Notes: generated from the letters alone by a model not told the origin. A stretch of 8,042 nt of DNA from JAMCUI01 sp964520615 (GCA_964520615.1 CAZFNL010000121.1:1-8042); one strand, 5' to 3'; shown: positions 1 through 5,949, counted from the first letter of the stretch. Made by a program: numbers and translations.

Positions 1-1
1 G

Positions 2-58
2 TTTATTGTAGAATATCTATACAGAGGCAAAGTTACTTATGCCCATATGCTGTTTTAA
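2..58 (+). CDS. Possible C-terminal tail of an upstream gene (partial)
   Basis: The second forward frame is open from the left edge to a TAA at 56-58 and would encode the last 18 residues of a protein, ending in YAHMLF. The residue mix is protein-like, but a run this short can occur by chance. The first frame is also open from the edge, to a TGA at 88-90, so the choice between them is uncertain. No family can be named. Sequence to the left of the window is needed to decide. Confidence 0.2.
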   Translation, partial: FIVEYLYRGKVTYAHMLF

Positions 59-426
59 AGCGGCCAGCTGGGATCCTAACTCTGGAGTGATATAGTTTGA
101 TAGGTTCGAGCTGAGTACGCTTTCCAGCTCCCATGTGCGACTTGTATCACGCGATTATCTTCCCTTCTGCAGTTTCAGAATTTTCGGGTTTTACAAACCT
201 AAAGTCCTATTTTCGAACAAATTGGATTGAGTAAATTTTGTTGAGAAAAAATAATAATCAATTATTTCTTGAAGATGTTTACAAAACAAAGTGTTTCATT
301 TTTAGCGTATCCTGAAAAGATTTCCCAGGACCGTCCCCAAAATACATGAAAATTTTTTATCTAAGAAGACATCGACCTGAGCCGTCCGCATCCTATTGAA
401 GCGAGAAAAATATTTTTAAAATGGAT
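59..426. other. Long intergenic region without a confident gene
   Basis: This stretch has no convincing protein gene. Bases about 60-180 are clearly richer in G+C than 180-426, which are strongly AT-rich. The G+C-rich part can fold into a long-range helix enclosing a small hairpin (see separate entry). An AT-only inverted repeat, AAATAAT (249-255) and ATTATTT (261-267), has a 5-base loop but no G+C stem, so it is a poor terminator. On the minus strand a 29-codon ORF (302-391) and a 43-codon open stretch ending near the left edge have no start signal or family match and are not called as genes. Confidence 0.5.
85..152. other. Possible structured RNA or DNA fold
   Basis: Bases 87-95 can pair with 142-150: six Watson-Crick pairs (GTGATA with TATCAC), then an A-T pair between two G-T wobbles. 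A further pair is possible at 85/152 beyond one mismatch. Inside this helix, GAGCTG (108-113) pairs perfectly with CAGCTC (125-130) across an 11-base loop. The arrangement resembles a small two-helix RNA domain in an otherwise AT-rich spacer. It matches no RNA family I recognise (not tRNA, tmRNA, RNase P or SRP RNA), and the pairings could be chance. Confidence 0.2.
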
Positions 427-432
427 TATAAT
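427..432 (+). promoter_or_regulatory. Consensus -10 box for the 440-1015 gene
   Basis: A perfect TATAAT lies 7 bases before the ATG at 440. Transcription starting about 7 bases after the box would begin at or next to the ATG, giving a leaderless mRNA. No good -35 is seen at normal spacing; TTGAAG at 396-401 is too far away. The 8-mer ATTATAAT (425-432) is its own reverse complement, so it could also fire leftward. Confidence 0.55.
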
Positions 433-439
433 TGTTAAC

Positions 440-1015
440 ATGAAAAAAGATGTTCATTATTGCTCATATACTCCTGATTTTCCCATAGAAGCGTATATGA
501 TTATTGCCAATCTTGTCCACAGATTACTACCCAAAGATTATATACAAAAATATCCCTTTACTAATTTGGTCACAACTTTGGATGAAGCGGTCAGGGATAT
601 TATTGATTTATCGAAATACGCCGATACAAAAAGAGAAATATTTATAGAGGATTTCTGTACCTTAGTCCCTGTCACTTTTCACTCTCTTTTTCCCCAGCGT
701 GAAGAATTTTGGGGTAACCCCAGCCAAAATTACGATACTCAAACCCGAACAAATCTAATAAATCAGGCAGTATCCAGATTCGAATTGTATAAATTATTGG
801 CCACTGCATATATTGAAAACGGTACCAAAACCATAGCCACCGCAATTCCTTTCTATTTATCCGCTGAGAACTCGCTGGTGGAAAAATTCATGCTTACATC
901 CGACTGGCCGGTCGATCCTGAGGCCAAATATGCGGCTTTTTATCTGTTTAAAGAACCAAAAAGATTTAATTGGAAGACTAAAGAACTGAAAGACTTATCC
1001 GAATCCTCCGTCTAA
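440..1015 (+). CDS. Unrecognised 191-aa soluble protein
   Basis: I do not recognise this protein and propose no function. It is 191 residues long, has no signal peptide or membrane segment, and so is probably cytosolic. The N-terminal third is rich in hydrophobic and aromatic residues and looks helical (about 17-30 and 45-60). A second helical stretch covers about 105-126 (NLINQAVSRFELYKLLATAY), and the C-terminus is Lys/Glu-rich. The two Cys (8 and 73) form no obvious metal motif. The ATG at 440 is preferred because a consensus -10 box ends 8 bases upstream. There is no Shine-Dalgarno sequence, which fits leaderless translation. The gene stands alone, with long spacers on both sides. Coding reality is supported by its length and by ordinary amino-acid composition. 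Confidence 0.75.
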   Translation: MKKDVHYCSYTPDFPIEAYMIIANLVHRLLPKDYIQKYPFTNLVTTLDEAVRDIIDLSKYADTKREIFIEDFCTLVPVTFHSLFPQREEFWGNPSQNYDTQTRTNLINQAVSRFELYKLLATAYIENGTKTIATAIPFYLSAENSLVEKFMLTSDWPVDPEAKYAAFYLFKEPKRFNWKTKELKDLSESSV

Positions 1016-1061
1016 AAACTGCAAAATTGCAACCTGCATGAAAAAATCATCTCCTATCGAT

Positions 1062-1106
1062 AGATCCTGAAACCGCTTCACCGCGAAGCGAACAAGTTCA
1101 GGATGA
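1062..1106. repeat. Palindromic repeat element with nested second palindrome
   Basis: An outer 8-bp inverted repeat, ATCCTGAA (1064-1071) and TTCAGGAT (1097-1104), encloses an inner 6-bp one, CGCTTC (1074-1079) and GAAGCG (1085-1090), with loop ACCGC. The outer halves plus the trailing GAC match a short palindromic repeat known to me from many bacterial genomes, where it gives the peptide 'HPELV' when translated. Here the usual centre (AAC-AAG) is split by the 17-base palindrome CGCTTCACCGCGAAGCG, with AAC on both sides (1071-1073 and 1091-1093). No poly-T tract follows, so it is not a classic terminator, though the transcript would fold strongly. Confidence 0.7.
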
Positions 1107-1190
1107 CGCTTGAAAAATAGTACTTCGATTCTACAAATTCCGGCCCCGAATATCCGGCGGACAGGGTTGGATGAAGTTTTTATAAATGTC

Positions 1191-1199
1191 TGGTAAAAT
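1191..1199 (+). promoter_or_regulatory. Extended -10 promoter (TGGTAAAAT) for the DUF2000 gene
   Basis: The string TG-G-TAAAAT fits an extended -10 element, which can work with a weak -35. It ends 11 bases before the ATG at 1211, so the predicted start site is about 4-5 bases before the start codon and the leader is too short for a ribosome binding site. Confidence 0.5.
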
Positions 1200-1210
1200 A
1201 AATTCGAACT

Positions 1211-1654
1211 ATGCAGATGGATATACAACTTCCTGACGAGAATTCCAAAAAATTCGTGGCGATACTAAACAAAAAGATAGAGACAGGAAAACTCACAAAC
1301 GCCCTTGGACATATGACTGCCGGGCTTGCCGGTGGATACGGAAAAGGGGCGGAAATGTGTTTCTTGGAGTACAGCGATAAAGACGGCGGTCTGCATCCCT
1401 ATATCTCTCATTTCCCTTTTATCGTACTTCAAGCTGACAATTCCAACCAGATAAGAACTGTAAGAAAAGAGGCGATTGCAAAAAATATCATCTTTACTGA
1501 TTTTACCAGCACAATGACTGTAGGCACGTCGCTTGAACAGGTAGAAAGAACAAAGGAAACTCCTGAAGAAGAGCTGGAGTATTTCGGAATCTGTATGTTT
1601 GGAGAAACCGCAACTTTAGACGGATTTACCAAAAAGTTTTCCTTATGGAGGTAA
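1211..1654 (+). CDS. DUF2000 family protein (PTH2-like fold)
   Basis: This 147-aa protein looks like the DUF2000 family, small cytosolic proteins with a peptidyl-tRNA hydrolase 2-like fold whose biochemical role is not established. The N-terminal part resembles PTH2: a first strand (KFVAILNKKI, about 14-23), then GKLTNALGHMTAGLAGG (26-42) with a His at 34, where PTH2 has its Lys/Gln/His helix. The C-terminal FGICMFGE and the final FTKKFSLWR are also typical of the family. Length is normal, and there is no signal peptide. A second ATG two codons in (1217) is an alternative start; 1211 is taken because it is first after the promoter. It is probably monocistronic and ends 7 bases from the convergent acetyltransferase remnant. 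Family call from memory of motifs; function unknown. Confidence 0.75.
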   Translation: MQMDIQLPDENSKKFVAILNKKIETGKLTNALGHMTAGLAGGYGKGAEMCFLEYSDKDGGLHPYISHFPFIVLQADNSNQIRTVRKEAIAKNIIFTDFTSTMTVGTSLEQVERTKETPEEELEYFGICMFGETATLDGFTKKFSLWR

Positions 1655-1661
1655 TCCACTT

Positions 1662-2204
1662 CTACCCCTTCCGGGAAACTTTTATCGAGTAATTGATAAA
1701 ATAGCTGTATTTTCCGCTTTTCTTGAATAGTTTCGGTATGGCATCAAGAAGAAAATTCAAATTTAACCTCCACAAAAATTGCCACAGAAGAAATATTTTT
1801 ACTTCTTTCGGTAAACCTGTATAACTCACCTTTTTGAATTTCAAATCCTCTACAATTTTGCCCACTTTTGGATTGGAGCTGCCGATATAAAGATTTTTCC
1901 TTCGGTATTTTCCCGCAATATACGATAAAAGTCTTTTACCCAATCCCTTTCCCTGAAATTCTTTCAGTATAATTATTGGTCCCAGCTTTATCCATCACTT
2001 CAACGGTATAGCAACACAAATTCCTATAAACCGGTGGTTTCCAGTAACTACAAAGGTATGGGGAAACCTTCTCCATTCCTCGAGGGTGTATATACCCACA
2101 TCAGGGAAACTTGGGGATTGTAAAATGAGAAATCGTATCTCCTTGTCTGTCAGTTTTCTCTCAGAAATTGAAATTCCATCAATCTTTGTTGTATCATTGA
2201 GCAC
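1662..2204 (-). pseudogene. GNAT family N-acetyltransferase interrupted by an in-frame TGA
   Basis: Read as one frame, this gives a 180-codon protein with a single internal stop, TGA at 1997-1995 (codon 70). Before it lie a GTG start (2204) and a segment ending in RFIGICVAIPLK. After it, in the same frame, come WIKLGPIIILKEFQGKGLGK and KRLLSYI. QGKGLG (84-89) is the acetyl-CoA pyrophosphate-binding Q/RxxGxG motif of GNAT enzymes, and the strand before it is motif A. The stop therefore separates the N-terminal strands from the acetyl-CoA site, and neither half should work alone. A single change from CGA (Arg) or TGG (Trp) would create it. Sequencing error or readthrough are alternatives. The natural substrate is unknown. 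A TATAAT on this strand lies 10 bases before the GTG, so the promoter looks intact and the break recent. Confidence 0.65.
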
Positions 2205-2214
2205 AGCAATACTT

Positions 2215-2222
2215 ATTATAAT
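2215..2222. promoter_or_regulatory. Palindromic bidirectional -10 box (ATTATAAT)
   Basis: The 8-mer ATTATAAT is identical on both strands and contains TATAAT rightward (2217-2222) and leftward (2220-2215). Rightward, it lies 18 bases before the ATG at 2241; leftward, 10 bases before the GTG at 2204. One box could thus drive both divergent genes, giving a near-leaderless acetyltransferase transcript and a leader of about 12 bases for the small membrane peptide. -35 matches are weak on both sides (CATTGA at 2195-2200 for the rightward direction). Confidence 0.5.
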
Positions 2223-2240
2223 TCAAATCAAAAAATCAAT

Positions 2241-2363
2241 ATGAATAAGGAAATTTATGAAGCTGCGGAAAAAGCCGAAGGCGCAAAGGAGTTCCTGAAA
2301 AAATGGGGAACGCATATAGGACTTATCGCAATAGGTCTTATCGGGCTCTCATTTATCCTCTGA
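2241..2363 (+). CDS. Small 40-aa single-span membrane protein
   Basis: This short ORF encodes a charged, helical N-terminal half (MNKEIYEAAEKAEGAKEFLKK) followed by a hydrophobic stretch, GLIAIGLIGLSFIL (27-40), that ends at the stop codon. This is a tail-anchored or single-pass membrane peptide with its N-terminus probably in the cytoplasm. I recognise no family. It has its own -10 box at 2217-2222 but no Shine-Dalgarno sequence. It ends 18 bases before the GH18-like gene and lies in the same reading frame, separated only by TGA and six sense codons. Co-transcription is likely. The clear amphipathic-plus-hydrophobic pattern supports a real gene despite its size, but no homology check was possible. 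Confidence 0.5.
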   Translation: MNKEIYEAAEKAEGAKEFLKKWGTHIGLIAIGLIGLSFIL

Positions 2364-2369
2364 CTTAGT

Positions 2370-2375
2370 TACAAT
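2370..2375 (+). promoter_or_regulatory. -10-like box TACAAT before the GH18-like gene
   Basis: TACAAT ends 6 bases before the ATG at 2382, so a transcript started here would begin at the start codon. No -35 is visible upstream, where the small membrane peptide is encoded. The gene may also be read from the promoter at 2217-2222. Confidence 0.35.
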
Positions 2376-2381
2376 ATCAGC

Positions 2382-3566
2382 ATGGCAAGAAGAATTTTCT
2401 TTCTGACTATAATCCCGTTTATTGCCGGTAGCCTGGGAGGTTTGCTTCTCTTTCTTTTTTTGCCGAAATTCCCTTTGACTCCAGACAATCCAGTGTATGA
2501 CCTATTGGGAATAAGAAAAGTACTCATAATAGGTTTCCAGCCTTACTGGCTCCTAACCCGAGCCGATAAGGATGATATTCCTTTCCTTACTGACTTGACC
2601 TATTTTGGACTCACCGTAAGTCCTGACGGCCATCTAAAAAAACTCACAAACTCACAAGAAGAGGATCCCGGCTGGACATGGCTTAAAGGAAATACCCTTT
2701 CGGAAAGACTAAAAGCCGCTAAAAAAGACGGGCTAACTACTACACTGCTTTTGAGCTCAAACAATGAATCTGATATTGCCGCTCTTTTGGCTGACCCGAC
2801 AGCAAGCGCGCAAAACATGATGGACGATGCCCTACCGATTATGAAAAAATTCGGGTATTCCAACCTGAACCTGGATATAGAAAGTTTCAGGGAAGCTTCA
2901 GACGGAAGCAAAATACGCTTTACGGAATTTGTCCGGACGACCAAACACATCTTGACTGAAAATGGATTTGGTAAATTGTCAGTAGACTGCAGTCCATCAG
3001 TCTTCTATAAAAATTATATTATCGATCCTGCTGCTATCGCCCAGTATGCAGACTATATAGTCATTATGGCCTATGACTATAATTACTCAGGGTCTTTCTT
3101 GGCCGGCCCGGTGGCGCCGCTTTCCGGAGCAGGCACCAGCCGGGAAACGGATGTCAAAAATGCCGTATCAGACGCTAAGAAGGTAATACCGTCAGACAAA
3201 ATCATAATGGGTATTCCTCTTTACGGTTATGAGTGGGATACACTAAGCGAAAAAGAGAATGAAGCAGTCATCCCCAACTCCGCAACTGTTGCCAGCAACA
3301 GAAGAATAGCAGACCTTCTGAACTCCTGCAAAAATTGTACCAGGTCATTTAATATAGATTCCATGTCTCCCTATCTTATTTATCAGGAGAAAAACAGCAA
3401 TTACCATCATCAGGTCTACTATGAAGATAAAGAGTCGCTGGCAGCCAAATTAAGATTGGCCCAACAAAACGGGCTGGCAGGTGTAGCCCTCTGGGCTCTG
3501 GGCTACGAGGGCAACGATATGCTCTCACCTCTCTTAAATTACAAAAACACTTATTTCAGGATTTGA
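2382..3566 (+). CDS. Membrane-anchored GH18-like glycosidase (YaaH/chitinase type)
   Basis: This 394-aa protein has an N-terminal membrane anchor or signal peptide (residues 4-28, after MARR) followed by a glycoside hydrolase family 18 TIM barrel. Landmarks are IIGFQPYW (49-56), the catalytic strand NLNLDIE (161-167) with Asp165 and the probable acid/base Glu167, VIMAYDY (227-233), IIMGIPLYGYEW (274-285) and the late barrel strand GVALWALGYEG (367-377) with Trp371. The usual DGxxxDxE motif is degenerate: the first Asp-Gly is Ser-Asn here, while DxE is kept. GH18 enzymes with this anchor and no chitin-binding domain often act on peptidoglycan or N-acetylglucosamine polymers; the substrate here is inferred. 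A CKNC pair (316-319) may form a disulfide. It would act outside the membrane and ends 1 base from the convergent FecR gene. Confidence 0.8.
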   Translation: MARRIFFLTIIPFIAGSLGGLLLFLFLPKFPLTPDNPVYDLLGIRKVLIIGFQPYWLLTRADKDDIPFLTDLTYFGLTVSPDGHLKKLTNSQEEDPGWTWLKGNTLSERLKAAKKDGLTTTLLLSSNNESDIAALLADPTASAQNMMDDALPIMKKFGYSNLNLDIESFREASDGSKIRFTEFVRTTKHILTENGFGKLSVDCSPSVFYKNYIIDPAAIAQYADYIVIMAYDYNYSGSFLAGPVAPLSGAGTSRETDVKNAVSDAKKVIPSDKIIMGIPLYGYEWDTLSEKENEAVIPNSATVASNRRIADLLNSCKNCTRSFNIDSMSPYLIYQEKNSNYHHQVYYEDKESLAAKLRLAQQNGLAGVALWALGYEGNDMLSPLLNYKNTYFRI

Positions 3567-3567
3567 A

Positions 3568-4209
3568 TTATCTCATTTCCACAGTACGCGAAGCATCATC
3601 ATATACCGCTTTTTCCTTGGCAGAAAGCTTGTAAACTTGCGCATTGTTATCCTTATCTTCAAAACCAATGGTAGCGGTACCATCTGTCATGGCCAATGAG
3701 ACTGTGCCGTAATATGAATCAGTCACGATTTTTATTCCCCCTTCCAAGCTGACTAAGGCATTCAGACTGCGTATTGATAGCTTTTCATTACCAATTGTCG
3801 TATAGATTACGGTTCCGCCCTTTTGCCAGATGAGAAACTGGCCAGGCATAAGACCGGAAAAGACGATCTCAGCATTTGATCCCAACTTCAAGTCTGCATA
3901 ATTGGTAAAAGACACAAGTGCGGATGCACGACTGCCATTCAATACAGTATCCCCCTGCTGGACAATTTTTGCGGAGGCGGTCGCCTGAAAAAAGCTGTCT
4001 TTATAAAAAGACTGCACTTTCACGTCACCGGAAATATCCGATAACTCTCCCTTTTGCGAATCAGCAGGAGGAGTAATTGTAATTGCCATAATTTCCGGGA
4101 CAAAAGGTTTCTTTTCAATTCTTTTTACTTGAAAATATCTTACAGACAATACCGCAAAAATCCCTGTTATAAAGAAAAAAGCGATAATAAATAAATAATT
4201 CCACCTCAT
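3568..4209 (-). CDS. FecR-domain membrane protein
   Basis: The chosen start, ATG at 4209, gives 213 residues; upstream in-frame TTG codons (to 4218) overlap the -10 box and are rejected. A single membrane span (about 5-23) follows the short basic N-terminus MRWN, leaving the rest outside. Residues about 55-120 match the FecR fold: ISGDVKV, then KIVQQGDTVLNGSRASALVSF and LKLGSNAEIVF, the pattern in which a threshold-like loop precedes a beta strand. FecR domains occur in iron-siderophore sensing and in many envelope proteins whose ligand is unknown. No sigma factor or TonB receptor gene is nearby, so an iron role is not supported. The C-terminal half (125-205) is beta-rich and low in Cys. It is divergent from the 4324 gene and converges on the GH18 gene. 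Confidence 0.75.
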   Translation of the reverse strand: MRWNYLFIIAFFFITGIFAVLSVRYFQVKRIEKKPFVPEIMAITITPPADSQKGELSDISGDVKVQSFYKDSFFQATASAKIVQQGDTVLNGSRASALVSFTNYADLKLGSNAEIVFSGLMPGQFLIWQKGGTVIYTTIGNEKLSIRSLNALVSLEGGIKIVTDSYYGTVSLAMTDGTATIGFEDKDNNAQVYKLSAKEKAVYDDASRTVEMR

Positions 4210-4217
4210 AACCAACA

Positions 4218-4223
4218 ATTATA
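4218..4223 (-). promoter_or_regulatory. -10 box for the FecR-domain gene
   Basis: On the minus strand a perfect TATAAT (4223-4218) lies 8 bases before the ATG at 4209, placing the likely start site 0-2 bases before the start codon. The -35 region (about 4241-4246, AACAAT on this strand) is weak. This spacing is the main reason for choosing the 4209 start. Confidence 0.5.
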
Positions 4224-4260
4224 AACTATAAACTGATTGAATTGTTTATTCGTAAGAAAT

Positions 4261-4289
4261 TTCACAATTTTCCCGAATTTATGTATAAT
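4261..4289 (+). promoter_or_regulatory. Sigma70-type promoter for the 4324 gene
   Basis: TTCACA (4261-4266) and TATAAT (4284-4289) are separated by the ideal 17 bases, making this the best complete promoter in the window. The predicted start is near 4296, giving a leader of about 28 bases to the ATG at 4324. A second -10-like TATAAA (4299-4304) could give a shorter leader. Confidence 0.65.
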
Positions 4290-4323
4290 TCCCATTTATA
4301 TAAATTGTTATCAGAAATCTACT

Positions 4324-5301
4324 ATGACTGCTGAATTATCAAGAGAGCTAGAGGGGTATGTCGCACCACCGACAGTATATATCGTCAGCCCAACACCTAC
4401 TATGGAAACACCTATTGATACCAAACAGGTGACGGGCACAACACTACATGGTGGAAAGAAAAGCATGACAGGAATACTACCTCTTGCTATAGTTATTGGG
4501 GGTATATTAACTGCAGAAGCCTGTGCCCCTCCCCCAAGCTTTACCCCTGAACCGACACATGTAGCTCCACCTCCTGCCTCTACACTGCTCTACCAGAGAA
4601 CCGAAACGCCCGCCCCCTTCGCCCGTCCTCAAATACAAATTGACCCAGACCTCTTTCCCATGCTTTATAAAAAACTTAGCGGGAATTCTGATTTTAAGCC
4701 GGAAAACTTTCAAAGAGAAGCAGAAGATTATTATCTGGCGCAAAAATTAAATAAGCCTATCAGTGCATTAAGTAGACAAATCGGTACTGAAAGTGCAAGT
4801 AAAACTTTGTTTAAGGTGTGGGGTCCGCCAAGCGTTGATGGCGAGGCTTATATGATGGTACTTCCTGATGGCAGATACGTACTCTATGTCGACCCGCCGG
4901 GCGTAGTAGTTGCCTTACCTCACGGGGCGCACCCCGACAATGAAGACTTAAAACAGTCCTCCATAGACATGGGTGATAAAAATAACATGTACCAACCGAT
5001 GTACGAAATGGACCCCAAAACGCCGGTAAGCGGTTTGGGATTTGTAATCACAAGATCGATAAGAGGTAGTGAATATGATATTGCCGCCAAAAATTTCCCC
5101 GCAGAACATCTTAATCAATTGATGGAATTAATACAAAATTGTTCCCAAAACTCAATTTGCCAATTTGAGATGACCGAGTATGTGGACGCTGCATCAAAAA
5201 AGATAATTTCAGTTATTCAACAAACTGATTATTTGGGCAGGACCCAATCCTTCCAACTTACAGATGGCGGTATCATCATCCCTATAACCGTGCTGAAGTA
5301 A
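4324..5301 (+). CDS. Unrecognised anchored or lipoprotein-like extracellular protein
   Basis: I do not recognise the family. From ATG 4324 the protein has 325 residues: a Pro/Thr-containing N-terminal part (1-47), a hydrophobic segment (50-64) preceded by GGKKS, then AEAC-APPP with Cys67, a Pro/Thr-rich linker (68-104) and a C-terminal domain of about 220 residues. That domain contains KVWGPPSVDGEAYMMVLPDG and is likely extracellular. The AEAC site is a poor lipobox, but a start at ATG 4465 (residue 48), preceded by GGTGG at 4450-4454, would make residues 48-66 a normal signal peptide. The reading frame is open back to 4237, but that stretch contains the promoter. Cys273 and Cys279 may pair. 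It is divergent from the FecR gene and sits upstream of the nuclease gene. Confidence 0.7.
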   Translation: MTAELSRELEGYVAPPTVYIVSPTPTMETPIDTKQVTGTTLHGGKKSMTGILPLAIVIGGILTAEACAPPPSFTPEPTHVAPPPASTLLYQRTETPAPFARPQIQIDPDLFPMLYKKLSGNSDFKPENFQREAEDYYLAQKLNKPISALSRQIGTESASKTLFKVWGPPSVDGEAYMMVLPDGRYVLYVDPPGVVVALPHGAHPDNEDLKQSSIDMGDKNNMYQPMYEMDPKTPVSGLGFVITRSIRGSEYDIAAKNFPAEHLNQLMELIQNCSQNSICQFEMTEYVDAASKKIISVIQQTDYLGRTQSFQLTDGGIIIPITVLK

Positions 5302-5346
5302 CCCGTCGATTACTGAGGATTTTTACTGATAGAACATAAACTATAG

Positions 5347-5352
5347 TAAAAT
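5347..5352 (+). promoter_or_regulatory. -10-like box TAAAAT before the nuclease-msrA unit
   Basis: TAAAAT ends 10 bases before the ATG at 5363, as in the DUF2000 promoter. A weak -35 candidate, TTACTG (5323-5328), is 18 bases upstream. The predicted leader is only 3-4 bases, with no Shine-Dalgarno sequence. Confidence 0.45.
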
Positions 5353-5362
5353 AGATTAAATA

Positions 5363-5941
5363 ATGAAAAGAATTTTACCTGCTCTTCTTGCTGGAAGCTT
5401 GCTTGTCTTTCTTCTTCTTTTATCTTTTACTAACCAGGAAAAAAGCAATTCATCAAAAGGTCCAGGAGTCCTATCTGCGAAAACTACCGTTATCTCTTAT
5501 CCAATAGGAAACGTCTTTGTCAATATTACCCCATCTCTCTCAACCGGCTGCCAAACCAAAGGCAAATTACCAGATAGTAGATGCACGCCGGGTGCCGTCA
5601 CCGTCTCAGTCACAAAAGATACAATCTGCCAAACACGATATGCCAAATCGGTCCGCAATGTGCCTGAAAGCGAAAAAAAACAGGTCTATACCGAATACGG
5701 AATATTTTCCCATGCCACCGGTGAATATGAGGTCGATCATCTGGTAAGCCTGGAGCTTGGAGGATCAAATGACATTGCCAACCTCTGGCCCGAAGCAGCT
5801 GCTCCTATACCTGGTTTCCATGAGAAGGATAAAGTCGAGAATTATCTGCACAAAAAGGTCTGTGACGGATCTATATCCCTTGTCCAGGCCCAAACGGAAA
5901 TCGCCGGAAACTGGCTTCAGGTCTATCAGGAGATGAAATAA
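5363..5941 (+). CDS. Secreted HNH-type nuclease
   Basis: This 192-aa protein has an N-terminal signal peptide or anchor (MKRILPALLAGSLLVFLLLL, 1-20). The C-terminal half carries an HNH/His-Me finger signature: YEVDHLVSLELGG (122-134), with the Asp125-His126 pair expected to bind the metal and activate water, then NDIANLWPE (136-144) with Asn140, and a Lys/His-rich FHEKDKVENYLHKKVC (152-167). Four Cys (63, 74, 89, 167) suit disulfides in an exported protein. The TGCQ...RCTPGAV segment (62-79) also occurs in related secreted HNH proteins I know. The likely job is cutting extracellular DNA, for nucleotide salvage or against other cells; no immunity gene is visible. msrA follows 8 bases downstream and is probably co-transcribed. 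The nuclease class is well supported, the role is inferred. Confidence 0.75.
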   Translation: MKRILPALLAGSLLVFLLLLSFTNQEKSNSSKGPGVLSAKTTVISYPIGNVFVNITPSLSTGCQTKGKLPDSRCTPGAVTVSVTKDTICQTRYAKSVRNVPESEKKQVYTEYGIFSHATGEYEVDHLVSLELGGSNDIANLWPEAAAPIPGFHEKDKVENYLHKKVCDGSISLVQAQTEIAGNWLQVYQEMK

Positions 5942-5949
5942 AAAACAAT

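Noticed and set aside
101..116. tRNA T-arm-like GGTTCGAG
   Set aside because: The flanking bases do not form the five-base T stem, and no acceptor or anticodon arm is present.
302..391. 29-codon minus-strand ORF below a leftward TATAAT at 430-425
   Set aside because: It is too short, with no family pattern and no clear ribosome binding site; chance is likely.
995..1228. Minus-strand ORF of 77 codons across the spacer
   Set aside because: Its HPELV and RFQDLS strings come from the palindromic repeat, a common false gene; it also overlaps the DUF2000 start and the end of the 440-1015 gene.
1995..1997. Selenocysteine codon
   Set aside because: GNAT enzymes do not use selenocysteine at this position, and no SECIS-like hairpin was seen just downstream.
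1995..3566. Reassigned UGA codon (as in Gracilibacteria or SR1), because two TGA codons lie inside extended open frames
   Set aside because: The other long genes, over 1,800 codons together, contain no in-frame TGA, Gly is encoded by GGN and Trp by TGG. Reading through the TGA at 3564-3566 would push GH18 into the antisense of the FecR gene.
4237..4323. N-terminal extension of the 4324 gene
   Set aside because: This part contains the -35 and -10 boxes and encodes an unlikely peptide rich in Cys, Ile and Phe; ATG 4324 fits better.
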